Of a stretch of DNA of 64,000 nt, positions 31,720 through 44,129 are shown one piece after another. Source of the stretch: Limnanthes douglasii subsp. nivea (taxonomy: Eukaryota; Streptophyta; Magnoliopsida; Brassicales; Limnanthaceae). A program made the translations under genes and the position numbers. How positions within the stretch are numbered: position 1 is the first letter of the stretch; each line of letters opens with the position of its first letter. The stretch covers positions 291,380,009 through 291,444,008 of the forward strand of contig JAUPFV010000004.1 in assembly GCA_036936605.1 (NCBI GenBank). Reading direction: 5' to 3'. The notes under the pieces are model-generated. The model ran no database searches, was not told the DNA's origin, and worked only from the letters and a program-made list of their open reading frames with translations.

Positions 31720-31930
31720 TAATGTTTATCCTTTTGAACTCAAAAGATACTCCAAAAAAGTTTGACAATACTGTTAATCGTTTTTAACTCAAAAGAAACT
31801 CTAAAAAAGTTTGGACGATAATGTTCATTTTTTAACTCAAAAGACACTCCAAAAAAGTTTGGACAATAATGTTCATCTTTTACAACTCAAAAGATAATCC
31901 CAAGAAAACGTTTACTATTTTGAACCAAAA
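31720..31930. repeat. Array unit 1: about 43-bp tandem repeats
   Basis: AACTCAAAAGACACTCC plus AAAAAAGTTTGGACAATA and ATGTTCAT recur about four times with small changes. In position they correspond to the 90-bp arrays of the 10948-26868 element: beside the C-terminal end of an antisense ORF. Confidence 0.8.
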
Positions 31931-32279
31931 AAATGGTTAACAATTTTTTCATCGGTTTAAACCTGGGTCAAACACTTTCACAAAAAAGATCGTTTACCTA
32001 AGAAATAAGTTGATATAAACCTTTTTTAATATGAAGGATGTTTTACCAAAATTGAAGTTATAGAAACTTTTCATATTAAGAAACTATTTATCCAGGGGAG
32101 AACATAGGTAAAAGATTTTCAAGTCAAACATTTTCATATGGGAAACTTTGTAATATAAAAATAAATTTGAAAAGCAGAAATACATCATCAAAATTCCTCG
32201 CAATATTGAGGTTGTTTTATAAAACAAAGTCTCACATGTTTACATTTATAGATGATCAACAAAACAAGGATAATCATTT

Positions 32280-33825
32280 TTAACAACACCATTCAAATGC
32301 GGCATTTTCTTTACTGTCTTCTGAAGAGCCAGATGCAGAGGAGGAACTTTCTGAGTCACTGCTAGTTTTCAAGTCTTCCATAGAGACACCTATTGGACGG
32401 TGTCTTTCAATAACGCGATGCAAAAGGCTACCTAAGTTCAAGTCAGGAAACTTTTCATGCATCTCTAACCAAAATTTTCTTCTTCTCAATTTTAAAGTTT
32501 GTCTTTAGAGATTCGTGGGCTTTAACAGTTTTTCAATATCTGTGACAACCCGATTAAAATACGAGTTGGTCATTTGAAAAGAATCATAATGACCGTCAAC
32601 AGTAATGTACCTTTCGATGTCCCATGTGATAAAGCGCTCCCTCTCATTGTCAAACTTTCTTTTTTCCTCGGAGAGTTTAGTCTCTAAGAAAGTGATACTA
32701 AATAACCGATCAGTGGACGTTTTCTTCTTTTGAGTTAGTTCATCCTCAACCTTCTTCAACTGGGAAGATATCTTTTTCTCCTTGACAAGTTCATCTTTCA
32801 AGCTTTCCACCTTAATTTTCAAGTTGGTTACCTCAGTGGTCAATATCTTTACTTCACCCCTTCTTTGGAACACTTCACTTTTGTAATGATCTTTACTATT
32901 AGCTTCCCTTTCGAGGAGAGCAGCAACACAAAGCAATTTGTTCAACTCATTGGCAACAAAGTCGTTTTCATAAACGTCAAAGTAAGCTGAGGCAAGGGAG
33001 AGATGTTCACCTTCATCAAGAATTTATTCTTGACCAGCAATTCTCTTTTTTTGAAGGAAAAATTCTCCTCCAGAATCTGAATCGACTATAAAGACTTCCT
33101 TTAGGGGGGTAAGCTGGGACCAGTTGTATTGTCACTTTCCCCTTCACTATCGACTACCTTCTTTTGTTTCTTCTCATCAGTGAGCCTTTTTTACCTCACA
33201 ACTCATGCTCTCCCAACTGGCCTTACTTCAACTGAATTTCGTTATTAGCATTCATCTGGTCTTCTTCCCGGATACTAGCCTGAGGGATTACCCGGATATC
33301 AAATTGTTATTTTTGGTGGACCTCTGTTGGCCTCTCGTCTTGAGTTTCATTTTGTTAGTTTACTTGAACTTCATTCCTCTGCTCTTCATGGACATCATTC
33401 TCTGAGCCTGCATCATCCTCGGTCTTTTCATCCTCCTCTTTGGGTTTCTCAGCATCTTGATGACTAGGAGCCCGAGACTGAGTAGGAAGAAAAACCATAT
33501 TGTCCAAACCTTCCAGGCACTTGAGAATAACATCTTCTGGGTTGATGTACCATTAGTTTGGACATGGATTTTTCTGACCAGGATCGTATCTACAAAGTTT
33601 ACTTCTTACCAATTTCATTAGGATGAAATTTTGATCAAACTTATGGCTCCAATTAGCACTCACCGAGATACTTAGCTTCTTAAAGATTTTCTTTACAGAT
33701 TTCACATAATCTTTAAAGGGTTTGGCAATTTCCTTCATAGTTATTCAAAATAAATATCTTAAGTTAACCAATTTTAATAAGTAATATTGAATAAAGTATA
33801 AAGATATATACCTCTCCTAGACCAC
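32280..33825 (-). pseudogene. Array unit 1: Gypsy antisense-ORF relative, C-terminal half
   Basis: From the C-terminus upward: an acidic Ser-rich tail (SSDSESSSSASGSSEDS, 32330s), the motif HEKFPDLNLGSLL (about 32440) that parallels FPDLSLWSMW of the 14429 protein, a 140-residue heptad-rich coil (32945-32505), and an acidic Gln/Glu-rich linker to 33500. A GTATGT donor-like intron lies near 33810-33740. At 33825 the sequence switches into another element. The rest of the protein resumes after that insertion at 36677. Confidence 0.7.
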
Positions 33826-35753
33826 TTTTCTGTACCCATTTTTGTGTACAGAAATTGGCATGATCCTCCCCGGCTTTCTTAGCCCGTTCCAAAGCAGCCT
33901 CGGCCTCCTTGAGCTCTTTTTCTGCCAGGCCCTGAGCCGCCTCCCCACCTTCAGCAACTTTCCCGTCCTCTTGTGCCACCGCCCCTGCCTATTGAGCCAC
34001 CGCACCTGCCTCTTCCGCCACGTTATTACTCTCCCCGACCTCATCATCCGATTTTGGGTGCTTGCATGGCGCCTTGTTACGTTTTGGGAGATACAACTGG
34101 GACCCCGACGTATCTGTTTTCGCGATCAGATCCTCCATGCTCGGGGGCTGTCGCAGTTGCTCAATAGTGAGACCCTCTGTCGAGCAACACCAGAGGTTAC
34201 TCATGATCAGGTTGGTATCTTTGAAGGTCCGGTGTATCGCCCGACCCCAATGCTGCCTAGTATAGTCTTTCAGCACTTGGAACATAACTTCACCTCCTTT
34301 AGAGTAGTCTTTTTTAGGCCCTGCATGAAATCCTTCGACACTACACAAGGGATCGGTCCAATTAATAGATATATATATATATCAGGGGATTACCATCGGG
34401 AACCCAGGTTCGGAGCAGTTGCCTTTGGTTCTCCTTGCTGTAAGGGCGGCCATTTTCCCAGCAGCCCCTTAGAAATACGAAGCGATGCTTCCAGCCCTTG
34501 TCTCCCTCAAGAAAATCGTTAACTATCTTCCATTTGTTTGCCAAGGAAGAATAGAAGAACGGGGACTTGGGAGACTTTGACAGGCCATACATGGCGACGT
34601 ACTCTTCCATAGGCATAACCCGACCCGACAGACGCGAGGCCATTATCCAAGATATCAAGGTTTACCACGCATTAGGCGTCAGTTGAGAAAGGCAGATTTG
34701 GAGGGTGCGGAAGTATAGCACGATTTCGGGATCTAGGAGAAACCGGAGACCCCTGTTGAACAGCTCGGTAAACACCACTATCTCACGTGATCGGACATGC
34801 ACGGGGGTCTCCCTGGGGACCGGAAACCGAACTGTGATGCTCTCTGGGATCCCCCAGCAAATCAGCAGCTCTTAGTGCTCAGTCGCTGGAAAGTAGAGGT
34901 ACTTGCCTTCGAAAAGAGAAACAACGTCCCTTGAAGGAAGCCAGCGGAAGTAAGTAGTGGTAATGGCCGCCTCTACCTCTTCGGGAAGAGGATCCTCAGG
35001 AGGATTAGCAGCAATGCTAACCTCTGGGGGAAGAATATCCACCTCCGACTCCTCAATATTCGATACTGGAGCATGATCAGAGCTTTGGGCAGCGGCAGCG
35101 CCTGGGTCTGACGGCCGAACCCGAGAACTTGTGGGACCAGCACTGTTGCCAGTATGTGCCAAATTAACCTCGTCCTGTTCCCGACGAGCCCGCTTGGGGT
35201 CTAACTCCTCTGGCGTCAATCGCCGCTGATTAAGACCTAAAAATGTTATTGCAGTATTAGTACCAGTTCGGTACCCTCGTATGGAGGGAGTGAGTTGAAC
35301 CATTTCGAGATAATTACCTCCTATGGGAGATGTTGGAGGGCTGTTTTCCCCCATAGTTAAGAACTTGGTCTTGAATACGCGTCGGGGCGGTAAATGAGGC
35401 GAGGTGGCGTACGAATTGACAGACGACGGGGTCGGATTCTCCGATCGAACAACCGGAGAGCGAGAGGAACTACTGCTGGAGGGGATGACAACGGTTTCTA
35501 GAGATAAAGTGATCTCATGGGATAGAGCGCCTGGTGGTTCGGGCGAAAAGAAAGATTCGGCGGGGATCGGAGTAGCAAGAACGGGATCGTGGGGCTGCAG
35601 AACGGGTGTGAACGGTTTAGAATTAGAACCCCAAATTAATCTGGCACGTCGGTACTCTTCAGCACGGTCACCTATGCTCACCTACTCTTTAAAACCGAAC
35701 ATGGGTTGTTTCTTTTTCTTGGTTGATGGCTGCTTCGGATGTCTGGGTTTCAT
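33826..35753 (-). pseudogene. Antisense ORF of the second Tat element
   Basis: Starts at ATG 35753 with a Lys-rich MKPRHPK-like N-terminus after a TATA box at 35838-35845. Ser/Pro-rich region, then the conserved domain (RWLPSRDVVSLFEGKYLYF near 34920; IMASRLSGRVMPMEEY near 34640; FLEGDKGWKHRFVF near 34500). A Trp codon stands where both copies of the 15.9-kb element have TGA. The intron after WVPDGNP contains an AT microsatellite (34367-34382). The second exon has TIEQLRQPPSMEDLIAKT and a coil, and is truncated at 33826. Stops occur near 34872, 34665 and 33988. Confidence 0.8.
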
Positions 35754-35837
35754 AAAACGAGCATTCCCACTCTAGAAAAGTTCGGACAGCGCTTTCTCTC
35801 TCTAGAATGCCTCTGAGAGAGATCAGAATTTGTGAAG

Positions 35838-35845
35838 TATTTATA
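35838..35845 (-). promoter_or_regulatory. TATA box of the second element's antisense ORF
   Basis: TATAAATA on the minus strand, 85 bases before ATG 35753, in the context CTATAAATACTTCAC, matching the two copies at 11758 and 17099. Confidence 0.65.
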
Positions 35846-35859
35846 GTCAACATCACATG

Positions 35860-36335
35860 ACCGGGGAATACCAATCGACAAAAAGCAGCGGGAAGACGAA
35901 GATACTCCCTAAGAAACTGTGCTGGCAAGCACGCGTCGCGTTAACGGTTGACACGTGTCGACCATCTTCTGACAAGGGCTTACCTAGGCTAGCTTCCTCA
36001 AACCAAGAGCCGAGATGGGCCGTCTCAGCCAGATTCGCCACGAAAGCCAGCCCACCACACTAAGCCCAGGAATATACCCCCAGGAAGGCACGGGAGCCGA
36101 TCCGGTTAGCATTATGAACCTCATCAGGGTGCGAGTTAAAGGGAAGAAAAACATCCGAACTTAGCCCCCGGACAGAGTTTGCTAGAGAGTACAGCGGGAG
36201 GAAGAAGGCCTCCACGAATCTAACCGGGCCGGTAAGTGTTTTAAATGCCCGACACTCAAGAGAAAGGAAATTGGCCTGAAGCAATGACAACCTGTTTAGG
36301 CTCTTCTATAAGTCTTCGCTCCCGATGCTCCCGAA
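35860..36335. other. Spacer between antisense-ORF promoter and polypurine tract
   Basis: GC-richer spacer like 11290-11757. No supported gene; short open frames carry no motif. Confidence 0.5.
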
Positions 36336-36348
36336 GACTGGGGGCTAC
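36336..36348 (+). other. Polypurine tract of the second Tat element
   Basis: GACTGGGGGCTAC immediately before TGATAAGG, the same string as next to the LTR at 11276. Confidence 0.75.
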
Positions 36349-36676
36349 TGATAAGGAGATGATTCGCCGGAATAAATAGTAAGGGGTTAATTATGAGTAA
36401 AAGATACTTAGCGTAGCTATTATTGTATTTATTATCCTTTAGAGGAAAATTTGTAAACAATGTGCTTAATAAGGGACCAAAATGATAATAAATTCAGCCC
36501 ACTAAGGATGTTAATGGGTCCACCTTACTTTACTATAAAAGGTGACCCACTTTCTTGGTAGGTGGGACATTGAATATTATTCTATTCACTTTGCACTCTC
36601 TCTCTCTCTAGTCTCTCTCTCTAGTCACATCAGGCTCAAGATCTGAAATATTCTTTGGTCATTTATTCTCTCATCA
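36349..36676 (+). repeat. 3' LTR of the second Tat element, 328 bp
   Basis: TGATAAGGAGATGATTCGCC...TTATTCTCTCATCA, recognisably related to the reverse complement of the LTRs at 10948 and 26559 (shared CCCACCTACCAAG core, GA/CT tract near the end) but clearly diverged. Confidence 0.85.
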
Positions 36677-38110
36677 ATTTGTTCAACTCATTGGCAACAA
36701 AGTCGTTTTCATAAACGTCAAAGTAAGCTGAGGCAAGGGAGAGATGTTCACCTTCATCAATAATTTATTCTTAACCAGCAGTTCTCTTTTTTTGAAGAAA
36801 AAATTATCCTCCAGAATCTGAATCGAGTATAAAGACTTTCTTTAGGGGGGTAAGCTCGGACAAGTTGTATTGTCACTTTCCCCTTCACTATCGTCTACCT
36901 TCTTTTTCTTCTCCTCAGCAGTGAGCTTTTTTGACCTCACAACCCCTGCTCTCCCAACTGGTCTTACTTCAACTGAAGTTTCGTTATTATCATTCATCTG
37001 GTCTTCTTCGCGGATACTAGCCTGAGGGCTTACCCGGATATCAACTTGTTTTTTTTGATGGACCTCTATTAGCCTCTCCTCTTGAGTTTAATTTTGTTGT
37101 TTTCCTTGAACTTCAGTCCTCTGCTCTTCATGGACATCATTCTCCGAGCCTACATCCTCCTCGGTCTTTTCATCCTCCTTTTTGGGTTTCTCAGCATCTT
37201 GATGATTGGGAGCCCGAGCCTGAGTAGGAAGAAAAACCATATTGTCCAAACTTTCCAGGCACTTGAGAATAACATCTTCTTGGGGAGGTACCATGAGTTT
37301 GGACATGGATTTTTTCTGACCATGATCGTTTCTCCAAAGATTACTTCTTACCAGTTTCATTGGCATGAAATTCTCATGAAAATTATGGCTCCAATTAATA
37401 CCCACCCACATACTTAGCTTCTCAAAGGGTTTGGCAATTCCCTTCATAGTTATTCAAAATAAATATCTTAAGTCAACCAATTTTGATAAGTAATGTTGAA
37501 TAAACTATAAAGATACATACCTCACCTAGACCACTTTAGAGTCAACCGACGGGGAAGGTCTTCGGAATCCTCAAAACCGTTCTCTCATAGCCCTGAGATA
37601 AAAATAAATTGTTACTTCTACTTTTTATCGACTTCTAAGATATCCTTTATCACCTTGTATTGCCTTGCAAAACCAAAATAATAAAATGGGTAATTAGAGT
37701 TCTTAGCTACACCTGAGATGAAGACGAGTTGCTCCATGGAAAATGATGTCTCAAAAATCCTAGAGGCCATGATGCAAGCCTTGAATGTATAACACATGGT
37801 AGGACCACCTTGAGAGGGGAAAATTGCAATAATATTGAAGTACTCAACTAGATCAGGATCGAGATCCAGGGGACGGCCCAAGTTCATAAGTTGGATGTAA
37901 AGAATTAACTCATGATTGTGAACGGATAATGGTCTCTCTCCAACAGCGGGAAATCAAATAGTAATATTTATGGGGATTGCCCATCGGTCTCTGAGTTTTA
38001 CCTCCTCGTTCGGGTAGAAATATTTGTATTTCACCTTGTAAAGGGCAAGTAGATGCTTCGCTTCAATATCATGAAGGATGTCGCTTAAAATGTCTTGAAA
38101 AGGGTTTCCG
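36677..38110 (-). pseudogene. Array unit 1: Gypsy antisense-ORF relative, linker and conserved domain
   Basis: Repeats the 32937-33825 linker, then continues across an intron into the conserved domain (NLGRPLDLDPDLVEYF, KACIMASRIFETSFSMEQL, YYFGFARQYKVIKD; 37887-37618), which aligns with GLRFPLDPEIALYF and IMASRLSGRVMPMEE of the 15.9-kb element. N-terminal domain residues lie near 38090-37900 in broken frames. Confidence 0.7.
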
Positions 38111-38342
38111 GGGGCTCACTTCGGGAGTTTATTCCTTCAAATATCTAATATTTTTCGCTAATGTGACTGGTTCTTTTATTCCATAAATCAACCATTGCTT
38201 CATCATTAACAACATTGATTTTCTCAACAGGAACCCTTGCAGACATGATATAGAGGGCAGGACATATATGCCATCTTGCCATAACCAATGAGCCCTTCGT
38301 AAGTTCTCACTGCCCATTCACAAAAATATTGTAATAGCGTAT
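38111..38342 (-). pseudogene. Array unit 1: Copia GAG-pre-integrase remnant
   Basis: Minus-strand reading gives NIFVNG, ELTKGSLVMARW-type, CPALYIMSARVPVEKI, and DLWNKRTSH, the GAG-pre-integrase signature of Copia pol, with an internal stop after VNGQ/K. It ends at the shared joint with Gypsy protease at about 38342. Confidence 0.7.
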
Positions 38343-40260
38343 ATCATTTAAGTTTTTTCTAAAATTTGAACCTTTTTTCTAAAAGGCCCCTTTCCCAAAC
38401 ACACTTTACCCTTAAATTCTTTAATCACCTAGGTTGTCACACCTATAAACCCATTTATAGTATGGTTTGATTGAAAAAATCGAGGAGGATTACGCATCTT
38501 ATAGTATGTTGACTTGAACATAACATTTGCAGAGCTTTCTGTATCTATCAGAACGCGTCGTATTTAAATATCAGATACTTCTACACAAATAACTGCTGCA
38601 TCTTCATGAGGACCTGTAGTGCCTCTCAAATTCAAACAGAATAAAGGGAACATCTTTCTACAAATGAGTAGACATCCCTCGTTCTATTTGAGTAGTTAAA
38701 CTCACCACATGCCTCTTTGTAGAATTATTAGTACTACCAGTCATAAAATATCCTCCAAAGATTTCCAAAGACTCAAAGTTTTCGCATAAAATTCATACTT
38801 GTCCTTGTTTTACTAGCTCATCCATCGCCATCAAAATCAATCGATCTAGATCTGTGTTCAAATATTCCAAAGCAGCATCGAAATGATTGAACTTCAAATC
38901 CAGAATAATTAGATTTTCTTTCTTTGAATTTGGATTTGCTTCTTCCGAAGTTGATGCAATAGGAACCTTTGATCCACTGCTCTGCCCTTTAATATAAGCT
39001 GTTAACTTGACATTTTCAATTAAAGTTTGCACCTCCTTATTTAAAGCTATATGATCTGCAGTAACATGTCCTATGTCATTATGATACTTACAGAACCTGT
39101 CATTATGCTTTTCCATCGGTCGATTTATCGTAGTCGGCTTTTTAAAACTCACGTATCCGTTTACCTTTTCCTAAATTGCAGCAACATTCTCAATCAAATC
39201 ACCATAATACTATGGTCTTATCCACTGATTTGGCCCCGTTCTTTGAAATTGATACCTTGTAGCCTGAGACGGGTACGCTCCAGTTCGAGCAGGAAATGGA
39301 TCCATTTGGAATCATGTTGTACCATTTCAAAGTTTTACCCTTAAAAGTTTAAGAGAAGGCTCTACACACCAGCCTATCATCATCTTCAAAGTTCATCATG
39401 TAGTTCTTAAATTTTTTAATGTGGTCATCAGGATCTTGCATCCCATCAAACTTTTCAACCTTAGAGATATCGAACCGTTTCAAAAGAATGATAAAACTTA
39501 TCTCAGTTTTTAAAGGAGAATTTCTTCAGTCAACTCCTTGAACATACTGATTATCATTTTTTGTTCCCATGACAGCATCTGAATTCCGATCATCTATTGT
39601 TGTATATTGATTTGGGGTACTCCCTTCACATCACTCTGCTTTCATCAAAGAACAAGCTACATTTTATTTTCTTGATTTAAATTCTTTTCGTGACTTTCAA
39701 GACCGATCGTTTTCTTCTTTCGAAGATATCCGGTACCTCATATACTCATATGTTGAATTGTGTAACTCATCATCACTAGACATAATATACATATGGTTAT
39801 CTTTTTTCTCTTTTCGTGAAGTATGAGGCTCTTTATTAGATTCAAAATGTGTTTTCCTCTGCTCACTTTGAACCTGGCAAGTTGTACAAGACCGATCAGA
39901 TTGGGTGTCCACATCATTCTTCTCATCCATTTGTCTTACCTCGGATTTAGCCTACATGATTAGATATCTTGCTCTCTTTGATCATACTTCTCATTTAGAG
40001 CCGTGATTTTGTCGAGTAACTGATTCATTCGAGTTTTAATGTCTGAATAATTTTGACGAACTGGAATTGACTCATCTTCCCTACCTCATCCTCTTTGCAA
40101 ATCAGATTTTATCGTCTGAATTGCCTTTCGAACCAAAGGATCGTTTTCTTTAATTGGCTTAATTATTGATCCAAAATAGCTACAAAGAATCGATTAAGAA
40201 CAACTAAGACGAATCAAGAATTCAATTGCTTCTAATTTTTATCACGAGATCAAGGTACCG
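38343..40260 (-). pseudogene. Array unit 2: Gypsy gag-protease
   Basis: Copy of the unit 1 gag with the N-terminal EKNDVDTQSDRS part (39930-39697), a degraded gag domain (39640-39370), the CKYHNDIGHVTADH box (about 39075; last Cys lost) and gag C-terminus to 38793. Protease is cut at the codons for KKVQIL near the joint. Confidence 0.75.
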
Positions 40261-40290
40261 ATCGATCAACTCCCACTATGGTCGCAAATT

Positions 40291-40649
40291 TGGTGTGGAT
40301 TAAATCTACTTCTATAGAGAGAGTCAAGTTGATTTTAGAGAGAGAAATTAAAATAGAAGAAGAGAGTTCACAATAAAAGTATCCTCCTTATTGAATTCAG
40401 CCTTGGCCATTATATATAGGCGTTAAGACTTGTATAACAAAATTAGTTACACAAAAGGTTTTATTACAAGTTAGTCATTTATCTTCAAAACTATTCTCTA
40501 GATAAAAATAAATCATATACCATACAAAGAATGACAACTTCATCCACAACCTCAATACACAAGATAGTAAACTGAAATAAAAAAGTCATTGATATATTCT
40601 AAAAACGCAGTTAGAAGAAGGTAATTTAAAATATACTTATAATACTCCA
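40291..40649 (-). repeat. Array unit 2: Gypsy LTR
   Basis: TGGTGTGGATTAAATC start in plus reading, TATATATAG/TATAATGG near 40410-40425. About 18 bases longer than unit 1 in the AAAGTCATTGATATATTC stretch. Confidence 0.6.
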
Positions 40650-40779
40650 TATCAAAATCCCTCCAGTGAGATTGTAAACGACAAATAGACGAGCTGGCTC
40701 ACTAAAATCAAAGATGATCAGACCACATAAGATGGTTTGATTGAATGCACAGAGTTCCGCCTCGAATTGCTTTTTCTTT

Positions 40780-41380
40780 CAAAACTTCATTACTCAAAAC
40801 ACTGTATAAGTTTATACCATGACATACATGAGACTTCAAACTGCAGATGCATATGGAATATTAGCCATATCTCTCTTTTCTTAATTAGTTGAAGGACATT
40901 GTTTCTTGTTTAACTTGAAATTACTGGAAGTGGTGACCTAACCACTCTAGCTTTGTCAATCTTAAACTTCTGAAGAATTTTGTTAATGTATTTTTCTTAC
41001 GACAAGAACAATTTCTTCGAATCTCTGTCTCTAGTAATTTGAATGTCAATAATCTGCTTTGTTTGGCCTAAATCTTTCATTACAAAATACTTACTTAACT
41101 GTTTCTTCAAAGAATCAATCCACGAATTATTCTTCCCACCAATGAGCATATCATCCACATAAAGTAAGAGAACATAATTACCATAATAAGTCTTCTTGTA
41201 GTCCTACTCCCCTTTAACTGACATGGACCTCTTATACCACTGTCTCGGAGCTTGTTTCAAACCATATAGGCTCTTCTTCAGTCTGCGCAGATAATCTTCT
41301 TTTCCTTCAACCACAAAAACTTTGGGGTTTTTCATAAAAATCTCTTATTCCAAGTCACCATGGAAGAATACTGTTTTAGA
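40780..41380 (-). pseudogene. Array unit 2: Copia reverse transcriptase remnant
   Basis: Same RT block as unit 1, including the YVDDM catalytic box near 41155 and HGDLE near 41355, with the same kinds of stops. Confidence 0.82.
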
Positions 41381-41489
41381 TCCATTTGTTAAATTTCCAA
41401 GTGCAGACTAGCTGCAATGCCTATAACTATATGAATAGATGACAGTCTAAAATCCCTTTGCCATATTAAAATGACTAGCATAATATTCA

Positions 41490-41690
41490 TCCTTTTGAAC
41501 TTAAAAGACACTCCAAAAAAGTTTGGACAATACTGTTCATCATTTTCAACTCAAAAGACACTCTAAAAACGTTTGGACAATAATGTTCATTTTTAACTCA
41601 AAAGACATTCCAAAAAAGTTTGGACAATAATGTTCATCTTTTTTAAGTCAAAAGATAATCCGAAGAAAACGTTTACTATTTTGAACCAAA
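41490..41690. repeat. Array unit 2: about 43-bp tandem repeats
   Basis: Four units of the AAGACACTCCAAAAAAGTTT type. Confidence 0.8.
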
Positions 41691-42049
41691 AAAATGGTTA
41701 ACAAAGTTTTCATCGGTTTAAACCTGGCTCAAACACTTTCACAAACAAGATTGTTTACCTAAGAAATAAGTTGATATAAACCTTTTTTTAAATGAAGGAT
41801 GTTTTACCAAAATTGAAGTTATAGAAAATTTTCATATTAAGAAACTGTTTATCCAGGGGAGAACATAGGTAAAAGATTTTTAAGTCAAACATTTTCATAT
41901 GGGAAACTTTGTAATATAAAAATAAATTTGAAAATCAGAAATACATCATCAAAAGTCCTCCCAATATTGAGGTTGTTTTATAAAACAAAGTCTCATATGT
42001 TTAAATTTATAGATGATCAACAAAACAAGGATAATCATTTTTAACAACA

Positions 42050-44124
42050 CTATTCGGATGCGGTATTTTCTTTACTGTCTACTGAAGAGCCAGATGCAGA
42101 GGAGGAACTTTCTGAGTCACTGCTAGTTTTCAAGTCTACCATAGAGACACCTATTGGACGGTGTCTTTCAATAACGCGATGCAAAAGGCTACCTAAGTTC
42201 AAGTCATGAAACTTTTCATGCATCTCTAACCAAAATTTTCTTCTTCTCAATTTTAAAGTTCGTCTTTAGAGATTCGTGGGCTTTTAACAGTTTTTCAATA
42301 TCTGTGACAACCCGATTAAAATATGATTTCGTCATTTGAAAAGAATCATAAAGACCGTCAACAGTAATGTACCTTTCGATGTCCTATGTGATAAAGCGCT
42401 CCCTCTCATTGTCAAACTTTCTTTTTTTCTCGGAGAGTTTAGTCTCTAAGAAAGTGATACTAAATAACCAATCAGTGGACGTTTTCTTATTTTGAGTAAG
42501 TTCATCCTCAACCTTCTTCAACTGGGAAGATATCTTTTTCTCCTTGACAAGTTCATCTTTCAAGCTTTCCACCTTAATTTTCAAGTTGGTTACCTCAGTG
42601 GTCAATATCTTTACTTCACCCCTTCTTTGGAACACTTCACTTTTGTAATGATCTTTACTATTAGCTTCCCTTTCGAGGAGAGCAGCAACACAAAGCAATT
42701 TGTTCAACTCATTTGCAACAAATTCGTTTTCATAAACGTCAAAGTAAGCTGAGGCAAGGGAGAGATGTTCACCTTCATCAAGAATTTATTCTTGACCAGC
42801 AGTTCTCTTTTTTTGAAGGAAAAATTCTCCTCCATAATCTGAATCGACTATAAAGACTTTCTTTAGGGGGTAAGCTCGGACAAGTTGTATTGTCACTTTC
42901 CCCTTCAATATCGACTACCTTCTTCAGCTTCTTCTAAGCAGTGAGCCTTTTTTACCTCACAACTCATACTCTCCCAACTGGCCTTACTTCAACTGAATTT
43001 CGTTATTAGCATTCATCTGGTCTTCTTCTCGGATACTAGCCTTAGGGATTACCCGGATATCAAATTTTTGTTTTTGGTGGACCTCTGTTGGCCTCTCGTC
43101 TTGAGTTTCATTTTGTTGGTTTACTTGAACTTCAGTCCTCTGCTCTTCATGGACATCATTCTCTGAGCCTGCATCATCCTCGGTCTTTTCATCCTCCTCT
43201 TTGGGTTTCTCAGCATCTTGATGACTAGGAGCCCGAGACTGAGTAGGAAGAAAAACCATATTGTCAAAACCTTACAGGCACTTGAGAATAACATCTTCTG
43301 GGTTGAGGTACCATGAGTTTGGACATGGATTTTTTTTTTACCAGGATCGTATCTCCAAATATTACTTCTTACCAATTTCATTTGCATGAAATTTTGATCA
43401 AACTTATGGCTTCAATTAGCTTCTTAAAGATTTTCTTTGCAGATTTCGCATAATCTTTAAAGGGTTTGGCAATTTCCTTCATAGTTATTGAAAATAAATA
43501 TCTTAAGTTAACCAATTTTAATAAGTAATATTGAATAAAGTATAAAGATACATACCTCGCCTAGACCACTTTATAGTCAACCGATGGGGAAGGTCTTCGG
43601 AATCCTCAAAACCGTTCTCTCATAGCCCATAGATAAAAATAAATTGTTTCTTCCATTTTTTTATCGGCTTCGAAGATATCCTTTATCACCTTGTATTGCC
43701 TTGAAAAACCAAAATAATAAAATGGGTAATGAGAGTTCTTAGCTAAACCTGAGATGGAGACGAGTTGCTCCATGGAAAATGATGTCTCAAAAATCCTAGA
43801 GGCGATGATGCAAGCCTTGAATGTATAACACACGGTAGGACCACCTTGAGCGGGGAAAATTCCAATAATATTGAAGTACTCCACTAGAGCAGGATCGAGA
43901 GCCAGGGGACGACCCAAGTTTATAAGTTCGGTGTAAAGAATTAACTCATTATTGTGAACGGATAATGGTGTCTCTCCAATAGTGGGAAATCGAATAGTAA
44001 TATTTCTGGGGATTGCCCATCGGTCTCTGAGTTTTACCTCCTCGTTCGGGTAGAAATATTTGTATTTCACCTTGTTAAGGGCAAGTAGCTGCTTCGCTTT
44101 TATATCATGAAGGATGTCGCTCAA
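42050..44124 (-). pseudogene. Array unit 2: Gypsy antisense-ORF relative, most complete copy
   Basis: The only uninterrupted copy of this gene in the array. The conserved domain is one open frame (44124-43606, 172 codons: RWAIPRNITIRFPTIGE, GRPLALDPALVEYF, ACIIASRIFETSFSMEQL). A GTATGT donor-like intron lies at about 43556-43480, then the acidic linker (43259-42984), the coil (42707-42384) and the FHDLNLGSLL motif with a Ser/Asp tail (42250-42050). Frames still break between blocks. Same domain order as the antisense ORF at 11850-14429, but a different family. It lies in the same orientation as the neighbouring gag because two elements were fused, not because this ORF is sense in its own element (inference). 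Confidence 0.75.
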
Positions 44125-44129
44125 AATGT

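Larger units (their letters stand above)
33826..36676 (+). mobile_element. 3' end of a second Tat Gypsy element (antisense ORF, polypurine tract, LTR)
   Basis: Plus-oriented fragment related to the 10948-26868 element: antisense ORF on the minus strand, polypurine tract, then a TG...CA LTR ending exactly at 36676. gag-pol and the 5' LTR are absent. The left edge is a break inside the antisense ORF, not a terminus. Both sides are flanked by about 880 bases of the same host sequence (32937-33825 and 36677-37545). Confidence 0.82.

Noticed and set aside
32937..37545. 880-bp direct repeats as a target-site duplication
   Set aside because: Far too long and only about 93% alike; recombination between array units explains them better.
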